Notes under the pieces: model-generated
Seen by the model: the letters and a program-made list of their open reading frames with translations, nothing else
Database searches by the model: none
Told to the model about the DNA's origin: nothing
Shown: positions 31,367 to 42,989 of the stretch, piece by piece
Layout: every line of letters starts with the position of its first letter
How positions within the stretch are numbered: the stretch's first letter is position 1
NCBI GenBank assembly: GCA_028412835.1
Contig: JAONQW010000005.1
Location: forward strand, 32,958 to 96,957
DNA: 64,000 nucleotides
From: Candidatus Pelagibacterales bacterium
GTDB taxonomy: Bacteria; Pseudomonadota; Alphaproteobacteria; Pelagibacterales; AG-422-B15
Direction of reading: 5' to 3'
Made by a program: the position numbers and the translations under genes

Positions 31367-31549
31367 CTAAACTCTTTCAGTTTTTACTAAATGTTGAACT
31401 TTTTTAATCATTCCAAGCACCTCGGGTGTTTCCACTAATATAGAGGTGCTTTGCATTTTCTTTAAACCAAGCCCTTTTAAAGTACCTATAATTTTTTGAA
31501 CAGAACCAATTGAACTCTTTACTAATGTAACCTTAATTTTTTGACTCAT
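31367..31549 (-). CDS. rpmD: 50S ribosomal protein L30
   Basis: KVTLVKSSIGSVQKIIGTLKGLGLKKMQ; position between rplO and rpsE. Confidence 0.95.
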   Translation of the reverse strand: MSQKIKVTLVKSSIGSVQKIIGTLKGLGLKKMQSTSILVETPEVLGMIKKVQHLVKTERV

Positions 31550-31551
31550 TT

Positions 31552-32073
31552 TTAATCTCTAACTGTATTAATCTCAGCAACTTTTTTACTTCTACGTGCC
31601 GCTACCATTTTAGGTGATTTTTGTTGTTTAAGGCCATTAACTGCTGCTCTTATAATATTATATGGATTAGCACTTCCAATGGATTTTGTAACAATATCTT
31701 TAATACCTAGTAACTCAAATACCGCTCTTACTGATCCACCAGCAATAATCCCAGTACCAGATGGTGCTGATCTCATTACAACTTTACTTGCGCCATGATT
31801 ACCAACAATATCATGATGTAACGTTCTACCTTCACGTAATGGAATCTTAATCATACTTTTTCTCGCTGAATCATTTGCTTTCTTGATTGCCTCAGGAACC
31901 TCTTTGGCTTTTCCATGTCCAAATCCAACCCTTCCAGATTCGTCACCTGCTACTACGAGTGCTGCGAAACCAAATCTTCTACCACCTTTAACAACTTTAG
32001 TTACTCTATTGATGGCAACTAATTTATCTTTAATATCATCTTTAGGGGCTTTATTATCTCGATTATCTCGCAT
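31552..32073 (-). CDS. rpsE: 30S ribosomal protein S5
   Basis: [36 protein letters not shown]. Confidence 0.97.
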   Translation of the reverse strand: MRDNRDNKAPKDDIKDKLVAINRVTKVVKGGRRFGFAALVVAGDESGRVGFGHGKAKEVPEAIKKANDSARKSMIKIPLREGRTLHHDIVGNHGASKVVMRSAPSGTGIIAGGSVRAVFELLGIKDIVTKSIGSANPYNIIRAAVNGLKQQKSPKMVAARRSKKVAEINTVRD

Positions 32074-32082
32074 ATTTATTCC

Positions 32083-32430
32083 TTAAATTGTTAATCCTGC
32101 AGATCTTGCTTCATCTGCTAATGATTTAATTACTCCATGATAAATGTTTGGACCTCTATCCAAATATACTTTATCAACACCTTTTTCTTTTGCTAACTTA
32201 GCTATCGTTGCACCTAATGTTTTTGCCGACTCCATATTGCAACCATTTTTTTTCTTGCTAATTGCTAATGAAGATGCACTACAGATTGTTTTACTAGCAT
32301 TGTCATCGATGACTTGTACATAAAGATTTTTAGCTGACTTAAAAACAGACAATCTTAATCTATCTTTATTTCTTTTCTTTAGAGTATATCTAACTCTGCT
32401 AGATCTTTTTTGCTTTAATGAAGTTGACAT
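32083..32430 (-). CDS. rplR: 50S ribosomal protein L18
   Basis: RLSVFKSAKNLYVQVIDD, VYLDRGPNIYHGVIKSLADEAR. Confidence 0.96.
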   Translation of the reverse strand: MSTSLKQKRSSRVRYTLKKRNKDRLRLSVFKSAKNLYVQVIDDNASKTICSASSLAISKKKNGCNMESAKTLGATIAKLAKEKGVDKVYLDRGPNIYHGVIKSLADEARSAGLTI

Positions 32431-32963
32431 TATTTTTTCTTACCTTCTTTTCTAACTATATGCTCATCAGAGTATTTTATACCTTTACCCTTATAAGGCT
32501 CTGGACCTCTAAAACTTCTTATTTCGGATGCTACTTGACCAACTAATTGTTTGCTGGCCCCAGATATCTCAATGTTATTTTGTTTATCTACTTTTATCTC
32601 AAGTTCTTGAGGAATTGGATATGAAATTGGGTGACTAAAACCAAGAAGCAATTCAAGATTTGTACCTTTAACTGCTGCTCTATAACCCACACCGTTCATT
32701 TCAAGTTTTTTAGTAAAACCCTCACCAACACCTATAACAATGTTGTTAACAAGATTTCTTTGTAAACCCCAGAATGCTAGAGATTGTCTGTCTTTCTGTC
32801 TTGGAACACAGACAATTTCTTTATCGTTAATATTTACATCAATACCTTCATTAATCATTGTTGAGAGCTTACCTTTTGGCCCCTCTGCAATTACTGAGCC
32901 GTTTTCAATAACAACTTTAACGTTATCTGGTACAGTTATAATTTTCGATCCTACTCTAGACAT
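32430..32963 (-). CDS. rplF: 50S ribosomal protein L6
   Basis: MSRVGSKIITVPDNV, PEPYKGKGIKYSDE. Confidence 0.97.
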   Translation of the reverse strand: MSRVGSKIITVPDNVKVVIENGSVIAEGPKGKLSTMINEGIDVNINDKEIVCVPRQKDRQSLAFWGLQRNLVNNIVIGVGEGFTKKLEMNGVGYRAAVKGTNLELLLGFSHPISYPIPQELEIKVDKQNNIEISGASKQLVGQVASEIRSFRGPEPYKGKGIKYSDEHIVRKEGKKK

Positions 32964-32974
32964 TAATATAATCC

Positions 32975-33373
32975 TTAAAATACCTTACAAATTATTTCGC
33001 CACCCAGCTTTTGGTCTCTTGCTTCAGTGTCAGACATTACTCCTCTAGACGTTGAAACAATAGAAATTCCCAAGCCATTGTGAACAAAGGGGATGCTTTT
33101 AACTCCTGAATATACTCTTCTTCCAGGTTTTGATATTCTAGTGATGTTCGATATTACTGGACCGTTACTGTCATATTTTAACTCTATATCTAATTCATTT
33201 TTACCAGAGGCGTGCTGCGTCATTGCATATCCTCTTATATAACCCTCTTTGGCTAAGACCTCTAATATACCAGCTCTCAACTTGGAAGCTGGAGAGGTAA
33301 CAACTTTTTTGTTTCTCATTTGAGCATTTCTTATTCTGCTAAATAAATCTGCTAATGGATCTTGTAATGACAT
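32975..33373 (-). CDS. rpsH: 30S ribosomal protein S8
   Basis: DPLADLFSRIRNAQM, GLGISIVSTSRGVMSD. Start MSLQDPL (ORF opens at 33394). Confidence 0.96.
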   Translation of the reverse strand: MSLQDPLADLFSRIRNAQMRNKKVVTSPASKLRAGILEVLAKEGYIRGYAMTQHASGKNELDIELKYDSNGPVISNITRISKPGRRVYSGVKSIPFVHNGLGISIVSTSRGVMSDTEARDQKLGGEIICKVF

Positions 33374-33387
33374 TCTATATAACCTTT

Positions 33388-33693
33388 CTACCAACTCGCC
33401 TTTGTCATACCAGGTATTTGGCCATGTGAGGCCATTTCCCTTAATGCAATTCTAGACATTTTAACTCTACTGTGAAAGCCACGAGGTCTTCCCGTAACTT
33501 CACATCTATTTCTAACTCTACTTTGCGCACCGTTTCTTCTCATTTTTGCTAATTTTAATTGTGCCTGAAATCTCTCATCTATTGGTGTTTGCTTATTCAT
33601 GATAACCGCTTTTAAAGCTTTTCTTTTAGCTAGATCTAGATTTGACAATCTAATTCTAGTCTTATTTTTTTCGATCATGCTTTTTTTAGCCAT
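33388..33693 (-). CDS. rpsN: 30S ribosomal protein S14 (long, zinc-independent type)
   Basis: NRCEVTGRPRGFHSRVKMSRIALREMASHGQIPGMTKASW. Confidence 0.97.
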   Translation of the reverse strand: MAKKSMIEKNKTRIRLSNLDLAKRKALKAVIMNKQTPIDERFQAQLKLAKMRRNGAQSRVRNRCEVTGRPRGFHSRVKMSRIALREMASHGQIPGMTKASW

Positions 33694-33698
33694 AATTA

Positions 33699-34268
33699 TT
33701 ATCCTAGTTGGTTTGATTCCTTTATTGGAAAATTAAGAGACTGAAGAAGGCTTAAAGCTTCATCATCATTGCTAGCAGAGGTACATACTACAATATCGAG
33801 ACCTCTAATTTTGTCTAATTTATCGACGTTTATTTCAGGAAAAACAGTGCATTCTTTTATTCCAAGTGCATAGTTTCCTTGCCCATCAAAACTATTTTTT
33901 TTCAGTCCTCTAAAGTCACGAATTCTAGGTAATGCAATAGTTACCAATCTATCAATAAATTCATACATAGTATTTCCCCTAAGTGTCACTTTAACACCTA
34001 AAGGCATTCCAGTTCTTGTTTTGTAGGTAGCAATAGATTTTTTTGCTGTTGTAGTAATTGGCAGTTGTCCAGTAATAACAGCCAGATCATCTTTTGCAGA
34101 TTGAATTACTTTTGAATCTTGTGCTGCCTCACCTAGTCCCATATTAAGTACAACTTTAGTTAAACGAGGGACTTGTAAATTGTTTTTAAATCCAAGTTTT
34201 TCCTTTAGTTGTTGGGTAATTTGAGAAACATACATTTCTTTCAATCTAGGCATATTAGTATTAGGCAT
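33699..34268 (-). CDS. rplE: 50S ribosomal protein L5
   Basis: KVVLNMGLGEA, GMPLGVKVTLRGNTMYEF, PEINVDK. Confidence 0.97.
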   Translation of the reverse strand: MPNTNMPRLKEMYVSQITQQLKEKLGFKNNLQVPRLTKVVLNMGLGEAAQDSKVIQSAKDDLAVITGQLPITTTAKKSIATYKTRTGMPLGVKVTLRGNTMYEFIDRLVTIALPRIRDFRGLKKNSFDGQGNYALGIKECTVFPEINVDKLDKIRGLDIVVCTSASNDDEALSLLQSLNFPIKESNQLG

Positions 34269-34572
34269 CTATTTGATCTCCTGACAATGCAGATATACGT
34301 ACTTTTTTCTTATCTTCAAGAATCTTAGTTCTTACTCTTGTAGGCTTATTATCTTTTTTATCTATAAGCATTAAATTATCTAATTTAATTGGCATTTCCT
34401 TATTCAAAATGCCACCTTCATTTTTTTGATCTTGTTTTTGGTGTTTTTTTGCAACATTAACACCTTTAACGATTGCAGATGTTCCTAACATTCTTAAAAC
34501 TTCACCAGTTTTTCCAATATCTTTTCCACAATTCACAAAGACCATGTCTCCCTTTTTAATTCTTGCAGCCAC
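34261..34572 (-). CDS. rplX: 50S ribosomal protein L24
   Basis: KKGDMVFVNCGKDIGKTGEVLR (KOW), GVNVAKKHQK. Confidence 0.96.
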   Translation of the reverse strand: MAARIKKGDMVFVNCGKDIGKTGEVLRMLGTSAIVKGVNVAKKHQKQDQKNEGGILNKEMPIKLDNLMLIDKKDNKPTRVRTKILEDKKKVRISALSGDQIDA

Positions 34573-34940
34573 TATAAAACCTCCGGTGCTAATGAAATAA
34601 TTTTCATTTGTTTTTTAGCTCTTAATTCTCTGCATACTGGACCAAATATACGAGTACCAACTGGTTCACCTTGAGCATTAATTAAAACAGCTGCATTTGA
34701 GTCAAACTTAATAGTACTACCATCGTTTCTTAAAAGCTCTTTTGCTGTTCTAACTATAACTGCCTTATGAACAGTTCCTTTTTTTACTTTTCCCCTAGGT
34801 ATTGCTTCTTTAACAGTCACAACAATTATGTCTCCAACAGATGCATATCTTCTTTTAGAGCCACCAAGCACCTTTATACAAAGAACCTCTTTGGCACCTG
34901 AATTGTCTGCAACACTCAATCTTGATTCTGGTTGTATCAT
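34572..34940 (-). CDS. rplN: 50S ribosomal protein L14
   Basis: [41 protein letters not shown]. Confidence 0.97.
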   Translation of the reverse strand: MIQPESRLSVADNSGAKEVLCIKVLGGSKRRYASVGDIIVVTVKEAIPRGKVKKGTVHKAVIVRTAKELLRNDGSTIKFDSNAAVLINAQGEPVGTRIFGPVCRELRAKKQMKIISLAPEVL

Positions 34941-35167
34941 TACTTAACTACCGTCCATCTTTTCATTTTTGAAATAGGTTTAGATTCCATAATTTTTATT
35001 TTATCACCAGCATTAAACTCATTGTTCTCATCATGAGCACTATATTTTTTTGATCTTTTAATAACTTTCCCTAAAAGAGGGTGTTTAAATTTTCTCTCAA
35101 CTAAAACAGTTACTGTTTTATCTTGCTTATCACTCACTACCGTGCCCTGAAGGATTTTTTTTGGCAT
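34940..35167 (-). CDS. rpsQ: 30S ribosomal protein S17
   Basis: [34 protein letters not shown]. Start moved from 35191, which would overlap rpmC. Confidence 0.95.
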   Translation of the reverse strand: MPKKILQGTVVSDKQDKTVTVLVERKFKHPLLGKVIKRSKKYSAHDENNEFNAGDKIKIMESKPISKMKRWTVVK

Positions 35168-35168
35168 A

Positions 35169-35363
35169 TTATTTACTCTCAGACCTTTCATTTAATACTG
35201 TTTTCATTCTAGCTATTAATTTACGTACTTTATTAATTCTTGAAGTATTTTCTAACTGACCTGATGATTTTTGAAATCTAAGGTTTAATGACTCCTTATA
35301 AAGATTCTCCATCTCGCTAGAAATTTGATCTATAGTTTTTTTTCTAATTTCTTCAGTTTTCAT
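35169..35363 (-). CDS. rpmC: 50S ribosomal protein L29
   Basis: [33 protein letters not shown]. Confidence 0.95.
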   Translation of the reverse strand: MKTEEIRKKTIDQISSEMENLYKESLNLRFQKSSGQLENTSRINKVRKLIARMKTVLNERSESK

Positions 35364-35369
35364 AAAAAT

Positions 35370-35783
35370 CTATTTAATTAATTGTTCTACTACTTTTGTT
35401 TTAACAGGCAACTTAGCAGCAGCTCTACTAAATGCCGCTTTAGCAATTTCATGTGATACACCGTCTACTTCAAACATAATTTTTCCAGGCTTTACTCTTA
35501 CTACCCAATATTCAGGAGAGCCTTTACCTTTACCCATTCTTACCTCAGTTGGTTTTTTTGAAACAGGTATATCTGGAAATATTCTCACCCATACACGACC
35601 AGCTCTCTTCATATATCGCGTCATAGCAACACGTGCGGCCTCTATTTGTCTTGCAGTAATTCTTTCTGCTTGAAGAGACTTAAGTCCAAATGTTCCAAAG
35701 TTTAATGTTGTGGCAGAAGTAGCCACTCCTTTAACTCGGCCTTTGTGTGCTTTTCTAAATTTTGTTTTCTTTGGTTGTAACAT
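35370..35783 (-). CDS. rplP: 50S ribosomal protein L16
   Basis: [47 protein letters not shown]. Confidence 0.97.
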   Translation of the reverse strand: MLQPKKTKFRKAHKGRVKGVATSATTLNFGTFGLKSLQAERITARQIEAARVAMTRYMKRAGRVWVRIFPDIPVSKKPTEVRMGKGKGSPEYWVVRVKPGKIMFEVDGVSHEIAKAAFSRAAAKLPVKTKVVEQLIK

Positions 35784-35786
35784 TTT

Positions 35787-36452
35787 TTACCCTAAACTAT
35801 TTGGAGATTTTTCATGAGGAACATTCTCATCAATATCACCTTTATAAATCCATACTTTGATTCCACAAGCACCATATGTGGTTGCCGCTGTTGACTCTGC
35901 ATAATCTACATTTGCTCTAAATGTATGAAGTGGAACTCGACCTTCACGATACCATTCAGTTCTTGCAATTTCAGTTCCACCAAGCCTACCGCCACAGTTT
36001 ACTCTAATACCTTCAGCACCCAATCTCATAGCTGATTGAACTGATCTCTTCATTGCCCGTCTAAAAGATACTCTTCGTTCTAATTGTTCCGCAATATTAT
36101 CTGCTATCAATTGCGCTTCAACTTCGGGTTTTCTAATTTCAACTAAATTAATCGACACATCTTGACCAGTAAAAGAAGATATTTTCTTTTTAAGTTTTTC
36201 AATATCACTCCCTTTTTTACCAATAATTAGACCTGGTCTAGCAGTAAAGATTGTAATTTGAGCTTTTTTAGCTGGTCTTTCAATTTCAATTTTAGCAACA
36301 CCACACTTCTTTAAGCTAGTATTTAAAAAATTTCTAATCTTAATATCTTCTTGAAGATATTTACCAAAATCTTTTTTATTAGCAAACCATTTAGATTGCC
36401 ATTTCTTATTTAAACTAAGTCTAAGACCAATTGGATTAACTTTTTGACCCAT
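35787..36452 (-). CDS. rpsC: 30S ribosomal protein S3
   Basis: [41 protein letters not shown]. Confidence 0.97.
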   Translation of the reverse strand: MGQKVNPIGLRLSLNKKWQSKWFANKKDFGKYLQEDIKIRNFLNTSLKKCGVAKIEIERPAKKAQITIFTARPGLIIGKKGSDIEKLKKKISSFTGQDVSINLVEIRKPEVEAQLIADNIAEQLERRVSFRRAMKRSVQSAMRLGAEGIRVNCGGRLGGTEIARTEWYREGRVPLHTFRANVDYAESTAATTYGACGIKVWIYKGDIDENVPHEKSPNSLG

Positions 36453-36457
36453 AATAA

Positions 36458-36838
36458 CTATTTACTTTCCTCTTTATCATTCTGAACTTCTGCAACTTTA
36501 ATCGTAATATTGCTAAGAAATTTTTCAATTTTTCCTGGACGTCCTTTTGCACGGGCTCTCCATCTTTTCATGACCATGCCTTTGCCACAATAAGCCTCAG
36601 AAACTTTTAAAATATCTAGATCTAACTGATGATTATTTTCAGCATTTGCAGCTGCACTGCTTAAAATTTTATAAATATCTTGTGCAATGGCTCTTTTAGA
36701 AAACTTGAGTATATTTTGAGCATCTTTGACTCTTTTCCCACGAATAGTATCCAAAACAATACTGGCTTTTCTAGGACTAACTCTTACGTTTTTTCCAATT
36801 GCAAATGCCTCGTTATCTTTTCTGTGTAAATTTTTCAT
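36458..36838 (-). CDS. rplV: 50S ribosomal protein L22
   Basis: [41 protein letters not shown]. Confidence 0.96.
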   Translation of the reverse strand: MKNLHRKDNEAFAIGKNVRVSPRKASIVLDTIRGKRVKDAQNILKFSKRAIAQDIYKILSSAAANAENNHQLDLDILKVSEAYCGKGMVMKRWRARAKGRPGKIEKFLSNITIKVAEVQNDKEESK

Positions 36839-36840
36839 AC

Positions 36841-37116
36841 TTATTTTTTAGTTTTCTTATCCGCTGTATGGCCAAAAAATGTTCTCGTTGGTGAAAATTC
36901 TCCTAGCTTATGCCCAACCATGTCTTCCGTTACGTTAACTGGAATAAATTTTTTACCATTATGTACTGCAAAACTTAAACCGATAAATTCAGGCAATATT
37001 GTAGATCTTCGTGACCAAGTCTTTATGACTTCATTTCTTGAAGAGTCAGATGCCTTCTGAACTTTTTTTAATAAATGACCATCTACAAATGGTCCTTTCC
37101 ATATTGATCTAGACAT
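36841..37116 (-). CDS. rpsS: 30S ribosomal protein S19
   Basis: [44 protein letters not shown]. Confidence 0.97.
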   Translation of the reverse strand: MSRSIWKGPFVDGHLLKKVQKASDSSRNEVIKTWSRRSTILPEFIGLSFAVHNGKKFIPVNVTEDMVGHKLGEFSPTRTFFGHTADKKTKK

Positions 37117-37119
37117 ACC

Positions 37120-37965
37120 TTAGACTTCTATCCTTGCTTTCTTATCTGTTTTTCTTTTAATAATATATTTGTCAGTCCGTTTATTACTTCTTGTTTTTTT
37201 GCCCTTTGTAGGTTTTCCCCATGGAGTAACTGGATGTCTACCACCAGAAGTTTTACCTTCACCACCACCATGTGGATGGTCAATAGGATTCATTGCAACG
37301 CCACGAACAGAAGGTCTTTTTCCTAACCATCTATTTCTTCCAGCTTTACCAAGTTTCTGATTTTTTTTATCAACATTTGATAGAATACCAACTGTAGCTC
37401 TACAATCTTCTAAAACTTTTCTTAATTCTCCAGATGGAAGCTTAATGCTTACATATCCATCAGATTTTCCAACAACTTGTAGGGCAGCACCAGCAGATCT
37501 TGCTAAAATTCCACCGCCACCAGGATTTAATTCAAGATTATGAATATCTATTCCAACAGGTATATACTTAATAAGCATAGAGTTACCTGATTTAATCTCG
37601 ACATCCTCACCTGAGATTATTTTTTCACCAGCTTTTACATCTTTTGGCGCAAGTATATAAGCCTGTTCACCATCTTCATATTTAATAAGAGCTATATATG
37701 CAGTTCTATTTGGATCGTATTCAATTCTTTCTACTGTTGCAGCGATATCAAGTTTATTTCTCTTAAAGTCGATTAACCTATATTTATTTTTATGGCCGCC
37801 TCCCTTATGTCTCATGGTAACTCGACCCTTATTGTTTCTTCCACCTGGCTTTGATAAACCAACAGTTAACTTCTTTAAAGGCTTGCCTTTCCAAAGACCT
37901 TTTCGATCAACTAATACTAGCTGTCTAGTTCCAGGCGTATTAGGTTTTGATTTAATTAATGCCAC
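37120..37965 (-). CDS. rplB: 50S ribosomal protein L2
   Basis: [51 protein letters not shown]. Confidence 0.98.
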   Translation of the reverse strand: MALIKSKPNTPGTRQLVLVDRKGLWKGKPLKKLTVGLSKPGGRNNKGRVTMRHKGGGHKNKYRLIDFKRNKLDIAATVERIEYDPNRTAYIALIKYEDGEQAYILAPKDVKAGEKIISGEDVEIKSGNSMLIKYIPVGIDIHNLELNPGGGGILARSAGAALQVVGKSDGYVSIKLPSGELRKVLEDCRATVGILSNVDKKNQKLGKAGRNRWLGKRPSVRGVAMNPIDHPHGGGEGKTSGGRHPVTPWGKPTKGKKTRSNKRTDKYIIKRKTDKKARIEV

Positions 37966-37968
37966 TTA

Positions 37969-38262
37969 TTAAACTCCTGCACTCATATCAATACTTTGAC
38001 CTTCTTGTAAGGTAACTATTGCTTTTTTAAAATTTGATCTTCTTCCAAGTGTACCTCTAAATGCTTTAAGTTTACCTTTGGTGGTTATAGTATTAACTTT
38101 TTTAACTTTAACTTTAAAAATATTCTCTACCGATTCTTTTATTTGTTTTTTGTTTGAATCAATTGCAACCTTAAAGGTAACTTGATTGTACTCTGAAATC
38201 ATAGATGATTTCTCTGTAACAACAGGTTGAAGTAATGTTTTGTAGTTTTTAATTAGACTCAT
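37969..38262 (-). CDS. rplW: 50S ribosomal protein L23
   Basis: [32 protein letters not shown]. Confidence 0.96.
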   Translation of the reverse strand: MSLIKNYKTLLQPVVTEKSSMISEYNQVTFKVAIDSNKKQIKESVENIFKVKVKKVNTITTKGKLKAFRGTLGRRSNFKKAIVTLQEGQSIDMSAGV

Positions 38263-38882
38263 GACAGTACCTTTTTTTCAATACTCATTACTGCTTCTTT
38301 ACTCATTACTAATTTTTCATACTTAATTATATCAAATACATTTACACCATCTGATGTTGAGTATTTAACTTCTTTTAAATTTCTAATTGAAAGAGCAAAG
38401 TTATTATCAGGAGTTTCGCCTTCAATAATAAATGCTGATTTAATATCTAATTTCTCAAGATGTTTTCTTAAAACACTTGTTTTTACTTCCTTAACCTTTA
38501 GGTCATCTATTAAAATAATATTATTATCTTTCATTTTTGAAGAAAGCGCATGCATAAGACCAAGCTTTTTAGCTTTTCTTGACAGATTTTTTACTGAACG
38601 ATCACCTTTTAAGCTATGAGCCATTCCACCACTTCTAAAAATATTTGCTTTTTTAGATCCATGTCTTGCTCCACCGCCGCCTTTTTGATTACCTAATTTT
38701 TTTGTTGTACCTTTAACTTCAGATCTATTTAAAGTTTTGGCTCTAAAGGGATATTTTTGAGATGTACGCCATTGAACCACAGAAGCAATTAGCTCTGAAT
38801 TTGGCTCTAAGTTAAATATTGCATCATTAAGCTCTAAAGTCTCAATCTTTTTACCATCTAAATTATGTACATCTACTAACAT
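38259..38882 (-). CDS. rplD: 50S ribosomal protein L4
   Basis: [35 protein letters not shown]. Confidence 0.97.
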   Translation of the reverse strand: MLVDVHNLDGKKIETLELNDAIFNLEPNSELIASVVQWRTSQKYPFRAKTLNRSEVKGTTKKLGNQKGGGGARHGSKKANIFRSGGMAHSLKGDRSVKNLSRKAKKLGLMHALSSKMKDNNIILIDDLKVKEVKTSVLRKHLEKLDIKSAFIIEGETPDNNFALSIRNLKEVKYSTSDGVNVFDIIKYEKLVMSKEAVMSIEKKVLS

Positions 38883-38894
38883 GATATTTTCTCT

Positions 38895-39584
38895 TTATTT
38901 CTTTTTCTTGCTATCGACTTCAAGTTTTATATCGACATCTTTATTTGGTTTATTCTTAATTGAATCTTCTAATACTAACCAAGCACCTCTAGCACCTGGA
39001 GTTGCACCTTTGATACAAACAATATTTTTTTTGGCATCAACTTTAACAACCTGAAGATTCTGTAAAGTCTTATGAACATCACCCATTTGACCTGCCATTT
39101 TTTTGCCTTTAAATACTCTACCTGGATCCTGGCACTGACCTGTTGATCCATGCGATCTATGAGATATTGAAACACCATGTGAAGCTCTTAAGCCACCAAA
39201 GTTATGTCTTTTCATTACCCCAGCAAAACCTTTACCTTTTGTAAAACCTGAGACATCAATAAACTGACCTTCTTCAAAATGATCTGCGTTAATTTCATCA
39301 CCTGCCTTAAGTTCATTAGACTTATCTACTGAGAACTCTTTAGTAATTTTGAGGGGATTTATATTTTTTTTTTCAAAATAACTTTTAACTGACTTAGAAA
39401 TTTTAGATGTTTTCTTAATTTCATTAGCACCAATAACTAGCTTATCTACATCAGAATTTTCATCCAAAATTCTTTCAACAACCTTACATGACTCAATATG
39501 CAATACAGTCACAGGTATATTAATACCATTTGGAGTATAGTAATTACTCATTCCAATTTTTTTTGCTATTAAACCTGTTCTCAT
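38895..39584 (-). CDS. rplC: 50S ribosomal protein L3
   Basis: MRTGLIAKKIGMSNYY, FTKGKGFAGVMKRHNFGGLRASHG. Confidence 0.97.
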   Translation of the reverse strand: MRTGLIAKKIGMSNYYTPNGINIPVTVLHIESCKVVERILDENSDVDKLVIGANEIKKTSKISKSVKSYFEKKNINPLKITKEFSVDKSNELKAGDEINADHFEEGQFIDVSGFTKGKGFAGVMKRHNFGGLRASHGVSISHRSHGSTGQCQDPGRVFKGKKMAGQMGDVHKTLQNLQVVKVDAKKNIVCIKGATPGARGAWLVLEDSIKNKPNKDVDIKLEVDSKKKK

Positions 39585-39586
39585 AA

Positions 39587-39895
39587 TTATAACTTAATTT
39601 CTACATCGACACCTGATGCTAAATCTAATTTCATTAATGCATCAACTGTTTGTGGTGTTGGATCAACTATTTCAATTAATCTTTTGTGAGTTCTAATTTC
39701 AAATTGCTCTCGACTTTTTTTGTTAACATGGGGTGATCTTAATACGGTAAAAACCTCATTATTTGTAGGAAGAGGTATTGGTCCTTTTACAAAAGCACCA
39801 GTTCGTTTAGCTGTATTAACAATCTCAATTGAGGATTGGTCTAAGATACCATGATCATAGGCTTTTAATCTAATTTTTATATTTTGATTATCCAT
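39587..39895 (-). CDS. rpsJ: 30S ribosomal protein S10
   Basis: [52 protein letters not shown]. Confidence 0.98.
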   Translation of the reverse strand: MDNQNIKIRLKAYDHGILDQSSIEIVNTAKRTGAFVKGPIPLPTNNEVFTVLRSPHVNKKSREQFEIRTHKRLIEIVDPTPQTVDALMKLDLASGVDVEIKL

Positions 39896-39904
39896 AATTA
39901 ATTT

Positions 39905-41980
39905 CTAAGCAAATTTTGCTTTAACCTCATCCTGTACATTTTGTGGAACTTGTTCGTAGTGATCAAAAAACATTGAGTACTGTGCACGACCCTGTGTCAT
40001 TGATCTTAGGGTATTAACATAGCCAAACATGTTAGCTAATGGAACCATAGCACTAATACTTGCATCACTGCCTCTTGTTTCACTTCCACTTACTTGGCCT
40101 CTTCTACTGCTTAAATCTCCAATGACATCACCCATATAATCTTCTGGAGTTACAACTTCTACGCGCATTACTGGCTCTAATAATTTTGGACTTGCTTTTT
40201 GACACGCTTCTTTGAAACCCATTCTACCAGCTAATTCAAATGCTAAACTACTTGAGTCAACATCGTGATATTTTCCATCAATGAGTGTGACCTTATAATC
40301 GATTATAGGGAAACCAGCAATTACACCAGAATCAGCTACACCTTCAACACCTTTTTCAACTCCAGGAATATATTCCTTAGGAATATTTCCACCTTTAATT
40401 TTGTCTTCAAAAATTCTGCCACTACCAGGCTCACCACCCTCAACTATAATCTTCACTTCTGCAAATTGTCCAGCACCACCACTTTGTTTTTTATGTGTAT
40501 AAGTAACTTCGACTTCTTTTGAAATTGTTTCTCTATAAGCAACCTGAGGAGCGCCGATATTTGCCTCAACATTAAATTCTCTTTTCATACGATCAACAAT
40601 GATATCTAAGTGAAGCTCGCCCATTCCTTTAATAACAGTTTGTCCGGATTCATCATCAGAGGTAACTCTGAATGAAGGGTCTTCTTTAGCGAGTCTAGCT
40701 AATGCCTCCCCCATTTTTTCTTGGTCGGCTTTTGTTTTAGGTTCTACAGCAATTTCAATTACAGGTTCTGGGAAGTCCATAGATTCTAATTTAATTGGTT
40801 TTAATGGATCACATAAAGTTTCACCAGTTACAGTATTCTTTAATCCAGCGACGGCAACTATATCACCTGCATAAGCAACTTTGATATCTTCTCGATTATT
40901 TGCATGCATTAATAGCATTCTACCAATTTTTTCTTTGCTGTCTTTTACGGAATTCATAGTTGATGAGCCAGTTTCTAATTTTCCGGAATAAATCCTTACA
41001 AAGGTAAGAGTCCCAACAAAAGGATCTGTTGCAACTTTAAAAGCTAATGCAGAAAAAGGCTCACTATCTGAAGCTTCACGAGTTGCTTCTTCTTCACTAT
41101 CCATAAGAGTACCAGTAGCTGGTTGCACTTGACTAGGATCGGGCATAAAATTAACAACAGCATCTAACAATGGTTGTACACCTTTATTTTTAAAGGCACT
41201 GCCAGTTAGAATTGGCACAAATTTAAATTCAATAGTGCCCTTTCTTATGCATCTTATTAAGGTCTCTTCATCTGGCTCCTCACCCTCTAAATATTTTTCG
41301 AGAACTGCTTCATCTTGTTCAACAGCCATTTCAACCATTTCCATTCTAAATTTCTCAGCTTCTACTTTTAGTTCATCTGGAATATCAACATAAGAAAAAT
41401 TAGCACCAAGATCTTCATTATCCCATAAGATTGCTTTATTCTTAACTAGGTCTATTACACCCTTAAGATTTGACTCACTGCCCCATGGCAGTTGAATTAC
41501 AAGAGCATTACATTGCAATCTATCTTTGATCATTGATAGGCATTTATGCCAGTCTGCTCCTGTTCTATCCATTTTATTTATAAAACACATTCTTGGAACA
41601 TTGTACCTATTGGCTTGTCTCCAAACCGTTTCAGTCTGTGGCTCAACTCCAGCTACTCCATCAAATACAGCAACGGCACCATCTAATACTCTTAGAGATC
41701 TTTCAACTTCAATCGTAAAATCAACGTGGCCGGGAGTATCAATAATATTAATTCTATGATCATTCCAGAAACAAGTAGTTGCTGCAGAGGTTATAGTTAT
41801 ACCTCTTTCTTGCTCTTGCTCCATCCAATCCATAGTTGCCGCACCATCGTGGACTTCACCAATTTTATGGCTCTTGCCTGTGTAGTAAAGTATTCTCTCA
41901 GTAGTTGTAGTTTTACCAGCATCAATGTGTGCCATGATACCAATGTTTCTATATTTATTTAATGGATACTCTCTTGTCAT
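39905..41980 (-). CDS. fusA: Elongation factor G
   Basis: [48 protein letters not shown]. Confidence 0.98.
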   Translation of the reverse strand: MTREYPLNKYRNIGIMAHIDAGKTTTTERILYYTGKSHKIGEVHDGAATMDWMEQEQERGITITSAATTCFWNDHRINIIDTPGHVDFTIEVERSLRVLDGAVAVFDGVAGVEPQTETVWRQANRYNVPRMCFINKMDRTGADWHKCLSMIKDRLQCNALVIQLPWGSESNLKGVIDLVKNKAILWDNEDLGANFSYVDIPDELKVEAEKFRMEMVEMAVEQDEAVLEKYLEGEEPDEETLIRCIRKGTIEFKFVPILTGSAFKNKGVQPLLDAVVNFMPDPSQVQPATGTLMDSEEEATREASDSEPFSALAFKVATDPFVGTLTFVRIYSGKLETGSSTMNSVKDSKEKIGRMLLMHANNREDIKVAYAGDIVAVAGLKNTVTGETLCDPLKPIKLESMDFPEPVIEIAVEPKTKADQEKMGEALARLAKEDPSFRVTSDDESGQTVIKGMGELHLDIIVDRMKREFNVEANIGAPQVAYRETISKEVEVTYTHKKQSGGAGQFAEVKIIVEGGEPGSGRIFEDKIKGGNIPKEYIPGVEKGVEGVADSGVIAGFPIIDYKVTLIDGKYHDVDSSSLAFELAGRMGFKEACQKASPKLLEPVMRVEVVTPEDYMGDVIGDLSSRRGQVSGSETRGSDASISAMVPLANMFGYVNTLRSMTQGRAQYSMFFDHYEQVPQNVQDEVKAKFA

Positions 41981-41985
41981 TTACG

Positions 41986-42465
<480 letters not shown>

Positions 42466-42840
42466 TTATTTCTTTGGTTTCTTTGCGCCGTAATGCGATC
42501 TTCTTTGTTTTCTGTCAGAGACGCCTTGGGTATCAAGTACACCACGAACAGTGTGATATCTAACACCGGGTAAATCTTTAACACGACCTCCACGAATTAA
42601 AATTACTGAGTGTTCTTGAAGATTATGTCCTTCACCACCAATGTAACTTGTGACTTCAAAGCCATTGGTAAGTCTAACACGAGCAACTTTTCGTAGTGCT
42701 GAATTTGGTTTTTTTGGAGTAGTTGTATAAACACGTGTGCATACTCCACGTTTCTGTGGATTTGCTTTTAAAGCAGGCACCTTACTTTTTTTTAGAACTT
42801 TAGTTCTAGGTTTTCTAACTAGCTGACTAATAGTCGGCAT
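42466..42840 (-). CDS. rpsL: 30S ribosomal protein S12
   Basis: [39 protein letters not shown]. Confidence 0.98.
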   Translation of the reverse strand: MPTISQLVRKPRTKVLKKSKVPALKANPQKRGVCTRVYTTTPKKPNSALRKVARVRLTNGFEVTSYIGGEGHNLQEHSVILIRGGRVKDLPGVRYHTVRGVLDTQGVSDRKQRRSHYGAKKPKK

Positions 42841-42856
42841 ACATATTTCTCCGCTC

Positions 42857-42873
42857 CAAGTTTTTTTAACTTG
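42857..42873 (-). promoter_or_regulatory. Small hairpin just upstream of the rpsL ribosome-binding site
   Basis: Minus strand CAAGTT-AAAAA-AACTTG followed directly by GAGCGGAG...ATG. Confidence 0.5.
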
Positions 42874-42955
42874 AAAAATAGTTAACAGTTTTTAAATTCT
42901 TCGTTTTAAAAGAAGCGTTTAGACTTAACTACGATACTTCTATTAAGGTGTGCGC

Positions 42956-42983
42956 ATAATACTTATTGCGTGACCTAGGTCAA
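42956..42983 (-). promoter_or_regulatory. Sigma70-like promoter for the str operon (rpsL-rpsG-fusA...)
   Basis: Minus strand TTGACC, N16, TATTAT, then GC-rich GCGCACACC, just after the rpoC stop. Confidence 0.7.
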
Positions 42984-42989
42984 CATAAA

